A stretch of 64,000 bases of DNA from Letharia columbiana (lineage: Eukaryota; Ascomycota; Lecanoromycetes; Lecanorales; Parmeliaceae), in assembly GCF_014066305.1 (NCBI RefSeq), contig NW_023501101.1:62001-126000 (forward strand), given 5' to 3'. Positions 1 through 12,360 of the stretch are shown in pieces. The notes under the pieces were generated by a model, which made no database searches, was not told where the DNA came from, and was given only the letters and a program-made list of their open reading frames with translations. The position numbers and the translations under genes are program-made. Each line of letters begins with the position of its first letter. The stretch's first letter is position 1.

Positions 1-69
1 CCACGTGAAGATCTCAGCCGCCATGTCCACCAGAATTCAGGAACACGCAGTTCAAATACTGAGAATTAA

Positions 70-426
70 AGACCATCCACACCAGGCGGGATACTGTCCA
101 GCATACCGCTCGAGCTACATGACATTATCTCCGGCCTCGTGCTCTCAAACGGTCACCTCTCCATTCTCCGATTCTCGAAATCCATCGACGCAGAAGCGAC
201 AGCGGTGCTCTACAAGAAAGGATCTGCCGCATGTACATTGGCTATTCCAGACCCAGATGCCCTCAAGACCACCGTTCGAGACCGGCTTGTCCTGCGACCT
301 GATCCAGAACTACCAACTTCACGTCGACTTCCAGAATTCTATTGGCAATTCTAGCCGTCGTGAATTTCTCTAACCTTCATGGGTTTTCAGGCCCATCAAT
401 ATTTTCCGCTACCCTACTACTTGCCG
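70..426 (+). pseudogene. Relic of an F-box-like fungal gene
   Basis: An open frame from 70 reads IPLELHDIISGLVLSNGH and then a helical stretch with LYKKG, which resembles the N-terminal F-box/2EXR-like start of many fungal hypothetical proteins (leucine-rich IPxEL pattern). It ends at 354. Shifting one frame at about 350, a second frame continues with plausible coding sequence to about 426 before a stop. No start codon precedes the first frame and the stop at 67-69 closes it upstream, so this is a 5'-truncated, frameshifted piece. The family assignment rests on the short IPLEL-type motif only. Confidence 0.35.
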
Positions 427-466
427 AAAATCTATGGTCATAAACCTGAACCCCAATGTACGCCAG

Positions 467-688
467 TCATCTCCCAAATCTAGACAAGATTTGGCCTTGC
501 ATTTCGAGCAGCCTTGTTGCTTGGTAGGATTCCAGACCATCATGATCAAGTTCCTCGACGTCAGCCATGATGGGAGAGTGAGGATGAATTGGAGAAATTT
601 CCATAGAAACGACCGGAGACATGCTGGACCCGATACTAGGGCTGGCAGTCTGCTCCCGTGAAGAAGAGGGCGAGTGTCTGGAATACAA
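467..688 (-). pseudogene. Short polar ORF on the minus strand, possible gene fragment
   Basis: A 73-codon frame is Ser/Pro-rich at the start and then acidic and helical (MADVEELDHDGLESYQ). Its composition looks more coding-like than the overlapping frames. No domain is recognised, and neither a splice partner nor a convincing stop context is visible. It may be a fragment of a low-complexity region. Confidence 0.2.
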
Positions 689-791
689 ACCATGGGACTT
701 CGTCTCTCGTCACTGTCGGCTGTATCCGGTATGCTGGGCATATAGTGGTAGATCGCCGCGCGGCTTCGAACAGACACGGTTCACGTAGCGA

Positions 792-1055
792 AATGATAAG
801 CGCTTGGACATGTTGGCAGGAAAGATGGCCGCTTCAGGGGACTCGAAGGAGGAAGAAGGTTCAGACAACGAAGCCTCGGAGATGGTTGAATCAGGGGAAT
901 ACTTTGAGTAGGGGATTTCCGATGATGAGGATGCAGCAGATGGAAGTGAACACGAAGGAATTGCGGAGGATGATCTGGAGATTTGGAAACGTTGGAAGGA
1001 ACGAATGTGTTCTTCGGCAGTTCTGACATACGATGCAGAAGATCCACAGAAATAG
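792..1055 (+). pseudogene. Acidic ORF broken by an in-frame TAG
   Basis: The frame from 792 to 1055 is strongly acidic (EEEGSDNEASEMVESGE, then ISDDEDAADGSEHEG) and ends in a Trp/Lys-rich helix (LEIWKRWKERM). Composition stays coding-like on both sides of a TAG at 909-911, so the stop looks like a nonsense mutation inside a former gene. A further TAG lies just upstream at about 785. The acidic-tail pattern is common in disordered regions of fungal nuclear or F-box-type proteins; no family can be named. Confidence 0.35.
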
Positions 1056-1613
1056 CATCTTACGCCGTCGCCGAACCACCAAGACCATGCATCTTCACGG
1101 TTTGCATATTTCGCCTTTTTCCCGTGCTCTCTAGCATGCGGGGTTACCTAGACGGAGTCCGAACGTATATTAAACATACCTTCCAGGGCTGATCCGTGAA
1201 TGCGAAAGCAATGGTAGCACTAGCCTTGTCTTTCCATTCTCATTGAGGGTGATGCTGCTAGGTATTTGACACTGAAGTACTCAGATGGCTCCTCGTCCAA
1301 GCCAGCCCAGAAAGGAGACCTGTTTCAAGAGTCTGACTCATAAGGCAACCGTGTCGTGCCTCACATTCTTTTATCCTCTGTAAAACCAGAATCTGCCGGC
1401 AACCGAAGAGGCTCACCGCCTGCTCCAAAGCGTGTGAACGAAAGCTGAGCATCTTTCCTTCGCAATCCCCTTTCTCCACAATCATATTCAAACCTATTCG
1501 ATCGAGACCGCTTTTCCCTCACAACATCGCTCTCCTCCAACTTCTATCCCGAGACCCAAAAATACCTCGACATCTTCTCTTCGTCCCGGAGAGCGCTTCG
1601 CCAATTCCCCACT
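1056..1613. other. No gene recognised
   Basis: Short frames exist on both strands but none shows motifs, splice signals or a consistent codon pattern. Confidence 0.3.
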
Positions 1614-2102
1614 ATGGCTCCTATCCTCCACCCTGAAGAACACCAAACACTCGAAACCATCATACGGAGGGAATGGCCTCAATGGAAGCAAGCATGTAAT
1701 ATGTTGAGGGCAGCCGAAGCCGCCAAGGAGCATTTGGATCCCTGCATTTATCGAGCCGATCTCTCGGGCGGAGAGAAATGTCCATGTCATCAGTTGCGCA
1801 CATATACCTTCCCAGGATGGACTGCGGAGCGCACATCTAGCTACAAGGGAGGTTGAGAACTACTTGAGATTGCTCGTGGACGCTGACTGGTTCTCACAGG
1901 AAGCCATTGGATATGAGGGCACGAATGAGGAATTGAAGGAGGCCATCGTCCAGGCTCACCGAGAAGTAAGCCAGACATCCAGGTTTTGGGTATTATTACA
2001 GATGGCATGACGGGTAACAACAAGATACAGATCTACCAGACGCTAGAAGCCGAGGATGCTGCGAACGCTGCGAGTACTCAAATGCCAGGTCGAGCACCAT
2101 GA
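1614..2102 (+). CDS. Small hypothetical protein with one clear intron; possible frameshift
   Basis: The frame starts MAPILHPEEHQTLETIIR and is helical and charged. From about 1775 the best coding frame shifts by +1 and runs LATREVENYLRLLVDADW to 1965. A good intron follows at 1966-2030 (GTAAGC, branch-like CATGAC, ATACAG), and the next exon (2031-2102) continues in frame and ends MPGRAP then TGA. The +1 shift near 1770 is not explained by a normal intron: the only GT..AG candidates there are about 30-36 nt. Either a very short intron, a real frameshift or a sequence error is present. No family is recognised; an all-helical protein of roughly 135-140 residues is the best description. Confidence 0.4.
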
Positions 2103-2665
2103 TTACTCGGTGGAAATCGCGGAATTAGGCAAGGTTGGCATTTAGTACTCAGCTTCACACATACCTAGCGTCTCGACCGCGGACCATCGAAACGGGAACC
2201 TGCTGGAGGGATTTGAGCGAGGAGCTGCGATTTCCCAGCCTGTATCGTACTGAAAGCAGAACGACACTTGGAAAGCCGGCTCAGAGAATAGCTCCGCCGT
2301 GAAAGCCTCTTAGATACCTTAGCGTCTTGGAATTCACTTTAAGCCCTGAAACTGCATACTGGAGACCGAAAAGGGGCTCGGTAATGCCGTCATGAGCTCA
2401 TACTCCTTGTAAGAGCATATGATCACCCTAAAGATGCGACTGCGAGCTGTGTCTCGCGTTTATCTCTACCAAGTGTTTGACTTTTATGCCTGCACGATGC
2501 AGAAGAAGTCCACACCAAGGTCTGCACCTAGAGGCGCCCTGTTCTCGTTTGATCAGGATCAGTCTGGAACCAGTGGCTGTTGAACAACGAGATGATTAGG
2601 TCTCGCATGTATGCTAGTGGCGGAAGGGGCTCTGTCGGTTAGGATGACTTAGTACCATACGCGCA
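2103..2665. other. Intergenic, no gene recognised
   Basis: No frame of coding character, no repeat and no RNA gene was recognised. Confidence 0.3.
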
Positions 2666-2685
2666 GATGCAGCGCCCCGTCAAAG

Positions 2686-2910
2686 GTGACTTTGTTCTTT
2701 TGCAATACGACTCACCCGGAACGACCATCCAGAGCATACTTAAGAAACGAACTCTTCCCTCCAACAGTCCAATCACAAGCAGCCCAGCGGATCACCATCC
2801 CAATCTTCTCAGCTGGCAAAAGAGATCGTCAACCCGGACCAAGCTTCTTCTTTACTCTCGAGTTCTTACGTCTAGACCCTAGGCCCGTACCCACGCACAC
2901 ATTTCTATAG
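2686..2910 (+). pseudogene. ORF fragment of unknown family
   Basis: A 74-codon frame (AYLRNELFPPTVQSQAAQ, later FFFTLEFLRLDPRPVP) looks coding-like but has no upstream exon or domain. The overlapping frame from 2667 is its shadow or a frameshifted continuation. Treated as a gene relic. Confidence 0.2.
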
Positions 2911-3072
2911 ACAGACAGATTCTATACCCCTGATTCGCAACATCTATTAAAGATGTCCAGCACCGTGACTCTGACTTGGGCAATCCCAGGGGACGCCCAT
3001 CTGCTGGGCGCCAGACTGGAAGCCTATGTAGAGACAAAGCAACAGTCTCCACCCTGAGACTCCGCCAACAGA

Positions 3073-3600
3073 ATGGGAGTCCCTCCGAGACGCCTCTGGC
3101 CCCCCCTTGAAATTGTGGAAGAGATCGTGGGACATGTTCATCTTCTGTTCGTTGAGACGTTCTTTGAAAAGCGATTTCGAGAGTGGTTACAGGTCACCAA
3201 TTGCCTGGACGGCTGGTGCCATGCGTCGGTTTTTGAAAATGACCACTATGAAAACTACCAAAAAGACCTTAACCATCATCTCGAGGAAATCAATTCGCAG
3301 ACACAGCAGTCGATGGAGGGAAGGAGATTCGCCAAGGGTCGCAAGATTCGAACATGACCCTACTGATCGCAGCCGACTTGCTGATAACGTTAGATGTTCG
3401 CGCAAGACTTCGGTCTTGAGATTTACTTCGACATCATCCCCCGAGTGGGACCAAGGGTGCATGCCCTATAGGACAGTCGTTCTTGGATACATTAACCCTT
3501 CCATTGCTCCATTCGAACATCGAGAGGTCTAAAGGGCCAGAAGTGGCGTCGGTAAGTGTTTCGGAAGCATCTCTCTGTACCGTGAGAGAAAGCACTGGAA
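3073..3600 (+). pseudogene. F-box-like gene relic with frameshifts
   Basis: The frame from 3073 begins MGVPPRRLWPPLEIVEEIVG, similar in style to the LPxEIxxxI core of fungal F-box proteins, and continues to 3357 with a Trp/Cys-containing helical stretch. Downstream, coding-like text appears in other frames: a leucine-rich MTLLIAADLLITLDVRARL piece ending in a stop, and DTLTLPLLHSNIE. That leucine-rich ending suits the repeat region of an F-box-type gene. At least two frame changes are needed, so the gene is dead or badly sequenced. Confidence 0.3.
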
Positions 3601-3694
3601 ATGAGCGCTGTGGCAGTATTTAGCCTCAACATTCCTCGAACCATCACTCCTGACACCACCCACCACCCACCAGAAAGCTCTATTTCAAATAGCC

Positions 3695-4075
3695 ATGAAA
3701 ATTTTGCACCTCAAGCCGATGTCTCGAGAAGACGGTGTACGCGAAGCTGGGCTCTTAGATCCTCCAAGCTTTACCACAGAAGAGCAAGACTCCTATACAT
3801 GCACCAACGTCGACTGCCTCGCACAATTTGAGACGGCAGTTGACCTTCACGCCCACTATTTCACAGTCCATGGCAAAATCCTCGCAGATTCTCGAGAGGG
3901 CTCAAAAGACTCTGATGGTAAATAAGGAACTCTCAACATTCAACACTTGAGCATGATATTCGCAGGATCAACAACTGCAGACTCGAATGTCGATGAATGG
4001 CCAAAAGCAATGATCCTATCAACTGGATTGCTGGCTGCAGGTCGGTACTACGATAACAATGACGACGAAGACTGA
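3695..4075 (+). CDS. Small C2H2 zinc-finger-like protein
   Basis: Two exons are supported: 3695-3917 and 3966-4075. The 48-nt intron 3918-3965 has GTAAAT at its 5' end and TTCGCAG at its 3' end. The joined protein has 110 residues. A single C2H2-like finger lies near residues 31-55 (YTCTNVDC, then LHAHYFTVH), spaced C-x4-C-x12-H-x4-H. The tail is acidic and ends DNNDDED. An internal Met at 3719 (MSREDG) is an equally good start. One degenerate finger is not enough to call it a DNA-binding factor; an RNA- or protein-binding role is as likely. Neighbours are relics, so context gives no hint. Confidence 0.55.
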
Positions 4076-4304
4076 AGAATTGTATGGAGAGGCGGATGTA
4101 ACAGATTCCAGGGTGAAAGCCTTCAGGGTTTTTGCATGGGCGGTAGAGGTCTTTCGCATAGAATTTCATAGCGTGGAAGAGTGACCGGCTCTGCAGAGTC
4201 ACCTGTTTTAAAAGACATTATTCAGTACCCTTGCCCGATCATAACCATCTAGTATGCAGACTTGACCCCACCACCTAATGTAACCGAAAAGACCCAAACC
4301 AACC

Positions 4305-4985
4305 TCATATCCCCCTTACAAATCCGTCACATGTTCGTCTCAGTTCGAGTGTTGAGGACAAGAGACCAAGAGTTTGCGCCAGCCATACTCTCATCGGAAC
4401 ATCGGCCTGCATTCCCAAAGCCAGGTGCTGTGAGCACGCGCTGTCCTTAACCCTTTTGTCCAGAAAGCAGAAAGATACCGGCAATTCTGGCGCAGCGATG
4501 GGGAACGGAAAGTCGGAGAAGCCACGTTTGACGTGGCCTATCTTGAGAGATATAATTTCATGAAAGTTCTTCGTCCCTAGGAGGTATCGGGTCCACATCG
4601 CCTCCAACAGTACTACGTCCTGTTCCTCAGCGAGCGCTACCAGCTTTTGATACTGCTCGCGTTTCACAGTGACGGACTTCTCGAGAAAGACATTACGCTT
4701 GTTGTGAAGAGATGTTCGTATATAGAGGTAGTGGAGCGGGCGCGGCGTAGATACGTAGACGATGTCAAATCTAACTTTTGCCAGCATTTCTGGGAATGAA
4801 GAAAAGATCTTGATTTTGTTTGCCTTTGGAACGTTGTGGTCTTTGAGCCATGATGTTGCTCGATCTTGGGATCCAGTCGCAGAGAATGTAACCAATTCAT
4901 GGCGAATTGGGTCTGTGTCCTCGCGCGGTAGTAGCAGATCAGCTACAGAAGTCTCTGCTATGGCTCATAGCCCGAAGAAGGCCTA
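4305..4985 (-). pseudogene. Broken Gfo/Idh/MocA-family oxidoreductase (dihydrodiol dehydrogenase-like)
   Basis: The minus-strand frame contains the family core: VDIVYVSTP-like text (FDIVYVSTPRPLHYLYIR), then NVFLEKSVTVKREQY (the EKP motif reads EKS) and VVLLEAMWTRYLLG. The family uses NAD(P) to oxidise sugars or dihydrodiols. The N-terminal Rossmann strand is present only as remnants above 4895, in the same frame but interrupted by a TGA. Beyond SDFPFP the expected C-terminal alpha/beta domain is replaced by unrelated text ending at 4305. With the lost N-terminal Gly motif, the Pro-to-Ser change in EKP and the missing C-terminus, this is a pseudogene. Confidence 0.7.
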
Positions 4986-5216
4986 GCTGTAGGTGAATAT
5001 CTCGCCCAGTGTTCCAAAGCCTGTGAGGTAAAAAGGTTCGCGAGGATGCAGTCGTGGGTAATATGTCAGCAAGACGTTGTGTCCAGCATGAAGCTCTCTT
5101 GCTTCAACGTCATACAACAGAGGGGGGGGGGAGTGTTCTCTGCGTCTTCCGAGGCTTCGCGAACCAATCAGAGCGCGGGGACTGAGAGAGAGAGCGTTAT
5201 TTCTCCGTTCACCCAA
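4983..5216 (-). pseudogene. ORF remnant upstream of the oxidoreductase relic
   Basis: A 77-codon frame contains a coding-like stretch (HAGHNVLLTYYPRLHPREP, FYLTGFGTLGEIF). Its position just 5' of the oxidoreductase relic on the same strand suggests a neighbouring dead gene or a rearranged part. No family is recognised with confidence. Confidence 0.2.
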
Positions 5217-5308
5217 AGACAGCGTTCTCCCTTCTCTCTAATGCACTCGAGCTCTCATTCTAGCTAGGACTCAGGTGAGTTTATTGCAAAACTTTCCACG
5301 CCAGCTTG

Positions 5309-8300
5309 TCAACCGCTTGCTCGTGATAAATCATCATTTCTGCTGTCACTCTTGCCGAGGTTCGAGCTCCGCGAAAGAGTCGGAGTTGGTCTATTTGGCA
5401 GAACTGTGCTTGTTCGACGTGTTCCAGGCGTCTGCTTTTGCTCGATAAAGTCAGCGTGCCATGCGGAAGGTACATCCCTCTGAGAGGCTATATCCAAATT
5501 GGTCAAGAAGCCGTTGACCTCTTTGTTAAGTTCTTTCCTTCTCATCCTTGCAGCGGTATCGTCCTCCGTTTCGACAGCATCAGACTTCAAGAGTATCTGT
5601 GCCAGAATTGTCTCGCTGATCTTTCTGTACTCAAAGTCTCTCTTTCTGGGGTCAGCAGGTGTATTGGAGATGAACTCAAGTCCTTGAGGGACGAGCTCAG
5701 TATGGAACTTATGAGAAAGAAAATCAATATCCTCAATCGGCGTTCTTTTGACAACACACAGCACCTCGCTTCTCATTTTCAACCCTTCTTCATGGCAGGT
5801 GCTGGCATCGGTTTTGAGGGTCTTGCCCTGGTAGACCAACGTGACTCTGCTGGCGTCTTCAACGTCAAACTCTGTCGCTGCTTGCTGCCGAAGGTGCCCA
5901 ACTAATGTCAGTCCCCCCGCGAGCGAAAAAGCAGGAAACTTCAATTTGTACAATGAGCCTTTGTGCCTCACGACTATGATGTCGGGTTCGTCACTGCCTG
6001 GTTCGTCTTCTGAATCCATCTCAAACTTGCTTTGATAGCTTGTAGACTGTGGTTCGACTGGATCAGGCGTTTGTATAGTCGGATCTGCTTGAGTGAATTC
6101 GTCAGACTTCCTATAGGATTTTCGATGATGAGGTTTAGGACCACGTTCAGCTTGCCGCTTCGCGCGCCATGCCCGTCTTGAGGTTTCTGCCCTAAACTTC
6201 GGGTTTGAGTCCAGGAGCTCGGGTGGCTCTCCCACTGGCACCGTATTGTAATCGTCGACGTTCTTGGCATTTTCACGGGGGACTTTTGGTCCCCCGCTCT
6301 TCGAATCGGAATCTCCGCTGGGCCGGCGCTCTTCTTGCCCTTCTAATGGTATGAACTCTCTGTCAACTTGGGTAGCGATCTCTTCAAGCCTGCGGCTCGA
6401 CAGAAGACGATCGATTGCCCTCTGCGATGTTTTCATAGATCGCCCTATGTGTAATCAAATTAGCCTTGGCAACATGGGCACACAACAATCCTAAGCGTAC
6501 TGTCCCCAACGACAAGCGATAAAGGATATTTCATACCTTTTGGTAAAGATATCTTGGTCCACTTCGGCCGGACTCCCGCGTCTTTTATGACTTTGACGAG
6601 TGTTTCGGTATCGATTGAGGAATTCTTAAGAACCTCCGCAAGGAGAAAACGCTGTAAGCACAAGGTGGTTAGCAGTGCAATACTTATAAGTACATTGGCA
6701 CTTGGAAGCGCAGCTATATCCATTAGGGGCCTCACTTCTTCATCCTTGTCCAGAACTTCTTCATCGAGAATCTCATCTGAATCGTCGGATTCCCAGCCCA
6801 TCGCGTCATCGTTCAAGGCGAAGTTTGGCCGAGCCGATCGTTCCTCTGTGTGCGCGGTCATAACATCCTGAAAGGTTGGCAATCTGACTGTATTAGCACG
6901 CATGACTCGACAAATGTCTTGTCCAATCTCCACCGCAGGAATAACATATTCCTCGCGAAGTCCAGTACTTCCAGCTATAATCATGCCATACACATCTCCT
7001 GTTGTAGCATCTACGACCCAAGATCCAGAATCGCCAGAAGAAAGGCTTTCCCCAAGTTCGACAGACCAGACACGCCGGTATCTGTTATCTCGCGGAAACT
7101 TGATAGCGCAATCCGAGCCGGTGCCGATTCCAGGCACGGCACCTCTCCGCGTTGCCACCAAGATCTTACCAAGTGGGGGCGTAGACTTGATGTTTCTGAA
7201 CAGGAGATGCTCGGGCATTCCGGCGCTTCGTAGTTCTGGATGTAGGTAGACTCCATTGATTGCGTATTTGCCCCAATCACCAAGCTCACACAGTGCCCAG
7301 TCGAGTCCCTTGGCACTGGACAGTCGGGATTTGGCTGTGATGTGAAGAGAATTCCAAGCCGTGGTGTAATAGCTCTGGTCTTCAACAATCCTGCTTTTCC
7401 GTTTCCGCTGTAGTCGGCGCTCATGATGGGGTTCCTGGGGTGGATCCAGCCCTTCATTCTCATCACCATCATCACTAGAGTCCTCGTTGGCCCAATCGCT
7501 ATCGTAAAGTGGAAGTTCTGTTGTGCTTCCAGAGAGGCTTCGTTGGCCGAAGCCTTCATCTTCTTCAGTGAATGCATGTGCGGTCGTAAGGCCAAAGCAA
7601 ACATCATCGACCATGATAAAGCCACCCAAGGTTGTGGGTCTACCCGAGTCTGGAACGATGATCTCTTCCGCACCAAATCGAAGAGGTACGTGCTCCTCAT
7701 CTGAGGTGTCCATGTCATGCTGCACGGGCATTATCTCCTCCAGAAGCGTCATTGCCTTCAAACTCTGCTCCAGCTGTTTTCCCTCCTCGACTGTCTTCTC
7801 GTACGTTTCCTTCTTTTGGTCCTGCTCCTCCCCCATTCTCGCCTGATATTGTGTGCCATGCTCATGGTGGTCTTCAGAGCCGAGTCGGCGGACACGTATG
7901 GGATGACCGTGATCATCACGTCTGATGTCGCCATTTTCGTCGAGGGTGTAGTCCTCTCCACTTAGAAAAGAAACTCTCCGATCCATCCGAAGTCTCAAAT
8001 CACAGAAAGGTATCGCTTTTAGCGCAAATTTCGCAGCCTTTAGGACTCCATGCTGAGATACAACTCGGTAAGTCCTCTTCAAGACCGTAGACTGGTTACA
8101 AGATATCACGACTGTAGGCTGCGCGCATGTTTTGTCGTGTCCTAGCATCCAACAATGACGCAGCGTTGCAGTACCCCGAATACTGCGGCCTTTGTATATC
8201 TCTCCTTCATTCTCACGCAGTACCTCTCCCACTCGATCCCTCAGATCCTGATGCCATCTTTGTAAAGCCAACCCAACCAAGACCCATCGCTGCCGACCAC

Positions 8301-8463
8301 CAAGGTCGCTCAATTGATCGCCGAAAGAGTTCTCGAATGCTGGATCCGTGCGCTCGCCAGCAGCGAGTGGTGCCTTGTTCTTGAGAGCGAGGATCTTTTC
8401 ACGAAATCCTGGTTTCTGGTATTCACTGGAAGTTATGGATGCGAGATCGGAGGCCATGTCCAA
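5309..8463 (-). CDS. Trypsin-like protease domain fused to a ubiquitin-like/BAG module
   Basis: Two long frames join through a 92-nt intron, 6536-6445 (GTATGA, CTAAT branch, ACATAG). The join keeps frame and creates SLPKGRSMKTSQRAIDRL, giving 1020 residues. A second, frame-neutral 42-nt intron is possible at 6693-6652 (branch GCTAAC, TTACAG). Residues about 280-500 hold a degenerate trypsin-like triad: LTTAHAF (His296), LDWALCEL (Asp388), GDSGSWVV (Ser479). A helical region before residue 645 resembles fungal Myb-like segments that precede an LPxGRS motif. Residues about 797-875 form a ubiquitin-like fold (VVRHKGSLYKLKF, VYQGKTLK) and about 885-963 a BAG domain; BAG domains bind the Hsp70 ATPase and release nucleotide. 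A high-acidity linker separates protease and BAG parts. No signal peptide is seen, so it is probably intracellular. Two adjacent genes fused by misannotation is the main alternative; the splice signals and frame argue against it. Confidence 0.7.
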
Positions 8464-8755
8464 CTCAAGAAATTGTCTCGAAAGACCCGTTGGATGGAGA
8501 CATGGGTGCGCAAAGACGAGTTCGTGGGGTTATTCGTAGCGGTCTGGGCATGATGGTCTGGAGTACTCATAACTGGACGGCCACAGCCTCAAAGCAAATG
8601 GCAGAGGAAGCCCTTCTCATGGTTTCTGGGTAGGATTCTTGTATTAGCTGTTAGCCTTGCTCCGCCTTGTCCCTGGAAGAGTGAACACTGAACACAGAAA
8701 GTGTGGGGATTTCCACCGGCGGCTGGCTGAAGTACGGCGGACGAGGGCTGATATT
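8464..8755. other. Short intergenic spacer before the AT block
   Basis: GC content is normal up to about 8755. No gene is recognised; this should contain the promoter of the minus-strand protease-BAG gene. Confidence 0.3.
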
Positions 8756-11413
8756 ACGACAAAACCAAAAAAAAAAATCTTTAATTTTTTTTTCCTCTTT
8801 TTATTTTTATTTTTGCGATAACCTTACCTATCTATCTCTTTTATATGATATTCTACTTTCTACTAAGAGGATCTTATATATAATATCTCTTTATAGTACT
8901 AATAATCGTTTATTTAAAGAATTAGAAGAGTATAAAGATAAGATTTTTAATTAAATTTATATAAAGTAATAAAAATAATAAAAGATTATTATCTAGCTAA
9001 TAGATAATAAAGATTTAAAAATTAATACTTATACGCTTTAATATCGATTAAAAGAAAAAAACTCTTATTAATAAAATTATATAAAAGACTTTAAATAATT
9101 ATAAAATTAGATTTAATATTTATTCTATAGAATTAAAGTTTTAAATAAAGAAATACTTATATAGCTAAAGTCTAAAGGCTTTTAAGTTATATCTTAAAAT
9201 CTTATATAAATTAAAAAAGAGCTCGACTTTAAGCGATTAGAATTAAGTTAAAAAAAGAGAGAGTATATAGATAAAGTCTTATAAGAATTAATTAAGTAGA
9301 AGCTTAATAAGAATATAATTTAGAGTTATAAATAAGAGTAATTAATAGAATATTTTCGAAAACTAGAATATCTAATTATAAGATATTCTTTATATAAATT
9401 TAATTATCTTTATATATATTAAAGTATTTTAGAGATTATCTCTTTATCTAGTATTATATAATTCTTCTTAATATTATTAATTAACTACTTCGGAATATAT
9501 AGCGAAAGCGAGGTAAATATATTATTTTTAATTTAAATCTAATATAATTTATAAATAGTTATAATAAGCTTTTAAATTATAATATTAAGATCTATAACGA
9601 AATAGATAATTATATTTAATATATTCTATAGCTTATTATAAATATTATTAATTATATAACTATTAATATTCTATAAGAATTTTTAGATTATATTTTCATA
9701 TTTAAATAATAGCCTCGATTTATATAATTCGATTATAGAGAGCGAGACTATTTTAATAGTATAAATATATCTTACTTTATAATAAACGTATAATTCGAAA
9801 ATAGCTTTTAAAGAGTATTATATATATAAAATAAGTATTTTTAATTAATAAATTAAGTCTTAATAAGTTTAACTAATTAAATTTCTTTTTAAAAAGTAAA
9901 TAAAGTTCTTTAATACGCTTCGAATAACTAAAAAGTATTCTAAAGACGTTCTGGCCGATTGAGTTATAATTCTTATAATCTACTTTTCTAAAATTTATAT
10001 AGAAGTTATATACTACGTAAATAATTAAAATATATATTTAATATATAAATACTTTTATCGTTCGAAGTCTATATAAAGAAAGTTATATATTCTCTTCTAA
10101 TATTTTAAAGATAATATTAAAAATTATAAACTTAATTTATATAAATTAACTTTTATATAATTATATTATAATATAGAAGATTAAGATAAGTTAGTATATC
10201 TTTTCTTTTTATAAATATAGCGTTCTTAATATAACGAATCTCTACTTTATATAAAGATAAGATTTATTATATTAAGAATACTATATATAACTTTAACTTA
10301 AATTTATTCTTTATATAAAGAACGCTATATATTAATTTAATATTAATTAAACTTATTAAATCTAGAAGAGTATCTTTTATTCTTTATACTCGAATAATAT
10401 AATACTTTTCTTTATTATCGAGAATTTAATTTATATTTATTACTCGCTATTCTCTTATATAAGCGTTAATCGCTATAACTAGATTATTATCTAGCTCTTT
10501 ATATAATAGTAAATAATTATAAGATTAAAGAATATAAATCTTAATTTAAATTAGTTTTAAGATTAAAGAGTATATTATAGTAGACTAGATTAAATCTATA
10601 ATTATTAGAAGATATATAAAAATTAAACTTTTAAGAAGATAATATAGATAAAGATTTTATAAACTAGCTATAAGAAGTCGATAATATTCTATAAATATTC
10701 TTATAATCTATTAATTACTTATTATATAATCTTATTTCTCTTCTTTTTAACTTTTATATATAATATTCTCTAATTTAAAAGAGATTATATATATCTAGAT
10801 ATCGAGATATAAATTAATTAATATATAATATTTAAGTAAATACTTATAGTATAGAGACTATAAGACTATAAATTCTTACTTCGTATAATTTATTTCTAAT
10901 ATATTTAAATATTATTTAATTAATTTTAACTAATTACTTATAATTTTTATATTTAAATATTATTTAGACTAATCTTTTTAGATTACTTAATAAGTATTAA
11001 TTTATTTAATAACTCTTTAAATTATTTTTAGCTAAATCTATTTATATATTAATTAAATAGAATAAATTTTTTTTTTAAAATAAAAAATCTATTTCGTATA
11101 ATTAAAACGTAGTAATTATATTATAAAAATTAGATAGAGTAATTAAAAATCTTAAATTTATATATTAGTTAATTATAAATTAATCTATATTTAGCTAGAT
11201 GGATATGGATATAATAAATTGGTCTAAAATTTCTACTTAGTAAAAATAGCTTATTATTATAGATATATAATAATTTATTATTTTCTATTAAATTTTAGAG
11301 ATTTTTTTAATTGTATAAAAATATGGCTTTGATATAAATAGAGTTTTAAATTTAGTTTTATTATATAATTAAGGCGTAAGATATTATTAAAGATCTTATT
11401 AAATAAATGAAAA

Positions 11414-11418
11414 AATAA

Positions 11419-11452
<34 letters not shown>
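11414..11452 (+). repeat. Poly-A tract inside the AT block
   Basis: A run of A interrupted only near its start by single T bases. It might be the 3' tail of a plus-strand retroelement, but no diagnostic domain lies upstream. Confidence 0.5.
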
Positions 11453-11458
<6 letters not shown>

Positions 11459-12360
11459 TTAATAAAAAGTATATAATAGAGTAATATTACGCGATATTCT
11501 TCGACTAATAAAAAATTAATAATCTCGCTAATAAATAACCGCTCTTATATAAATATTATAATTATTCTATATATTATATAATTTATAATTATTAAGAATA
11601 TAGAGATTTTAGATTTTATAAAAGTTATTAATAATAAAAAAATAGATATTTACTCTTAATTAATATTATATAATTTATTAACTACTAAGTAAACTCTATT
11701 ATAATTTAAATTTCTTATTATTTAATTTAGAGTTATTAGAATTTTATCTATAATGATATTATTTAAGAGCGTGCTAATTTTTTATAATTATATAAAAATT
11801 ATTTAAATTTTAAATAATATTTAATATAATTATAATTTAAGGTTAATAATCTTATAAAGCTCTCTAAAAGTATATCGCTTATATAAACTATAAAAGAGTT
11901 TTTAAAAGGGGATTTCTTTATTAAGTACTATAAAGAAAAGAAATAAATTATTTTTATAGTTACTTAAGAGCGATAAGCTTATATAAAATTATATAAATCT
12001 CTTATTAAAGAAGAGGAGTTATTTAAAGAAGACTCTCTTATTAAATAAGAGTTTTAAATTAAATAAGAGTCTTAGATTAAGAAGAAGAAATAACTTATAT
12101 AATTCTAAAGTATCTTATAATCTCTTTCCCCTCGAAATTAATATAAGTAAGAAGATTTTTCTATCTTTAAATTTATATAAGAGTCTTATACGATTAAATT
12201 AGAATCTTAAATATCGATTTATAAAAGATCTCGTTAGGATCTTTTTATAAGTATATTATTCGATAAACTATCGAAGAATATAATTAATTACTAAAGAAAG
12301 AATATAATAATAACTCTCGATTAATTTTTAATTAATTGTATTTATATAGAGTTTAAATCT

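Noticed and set aside
6652..6693. Firm call of a second intron in the protease-BAG gene
   Set aside because: Signals are good (GCTAAC, TTACAG) but the segment is only 42 nt, a multiple of three and open, so it could equally be coding; kept as optional.
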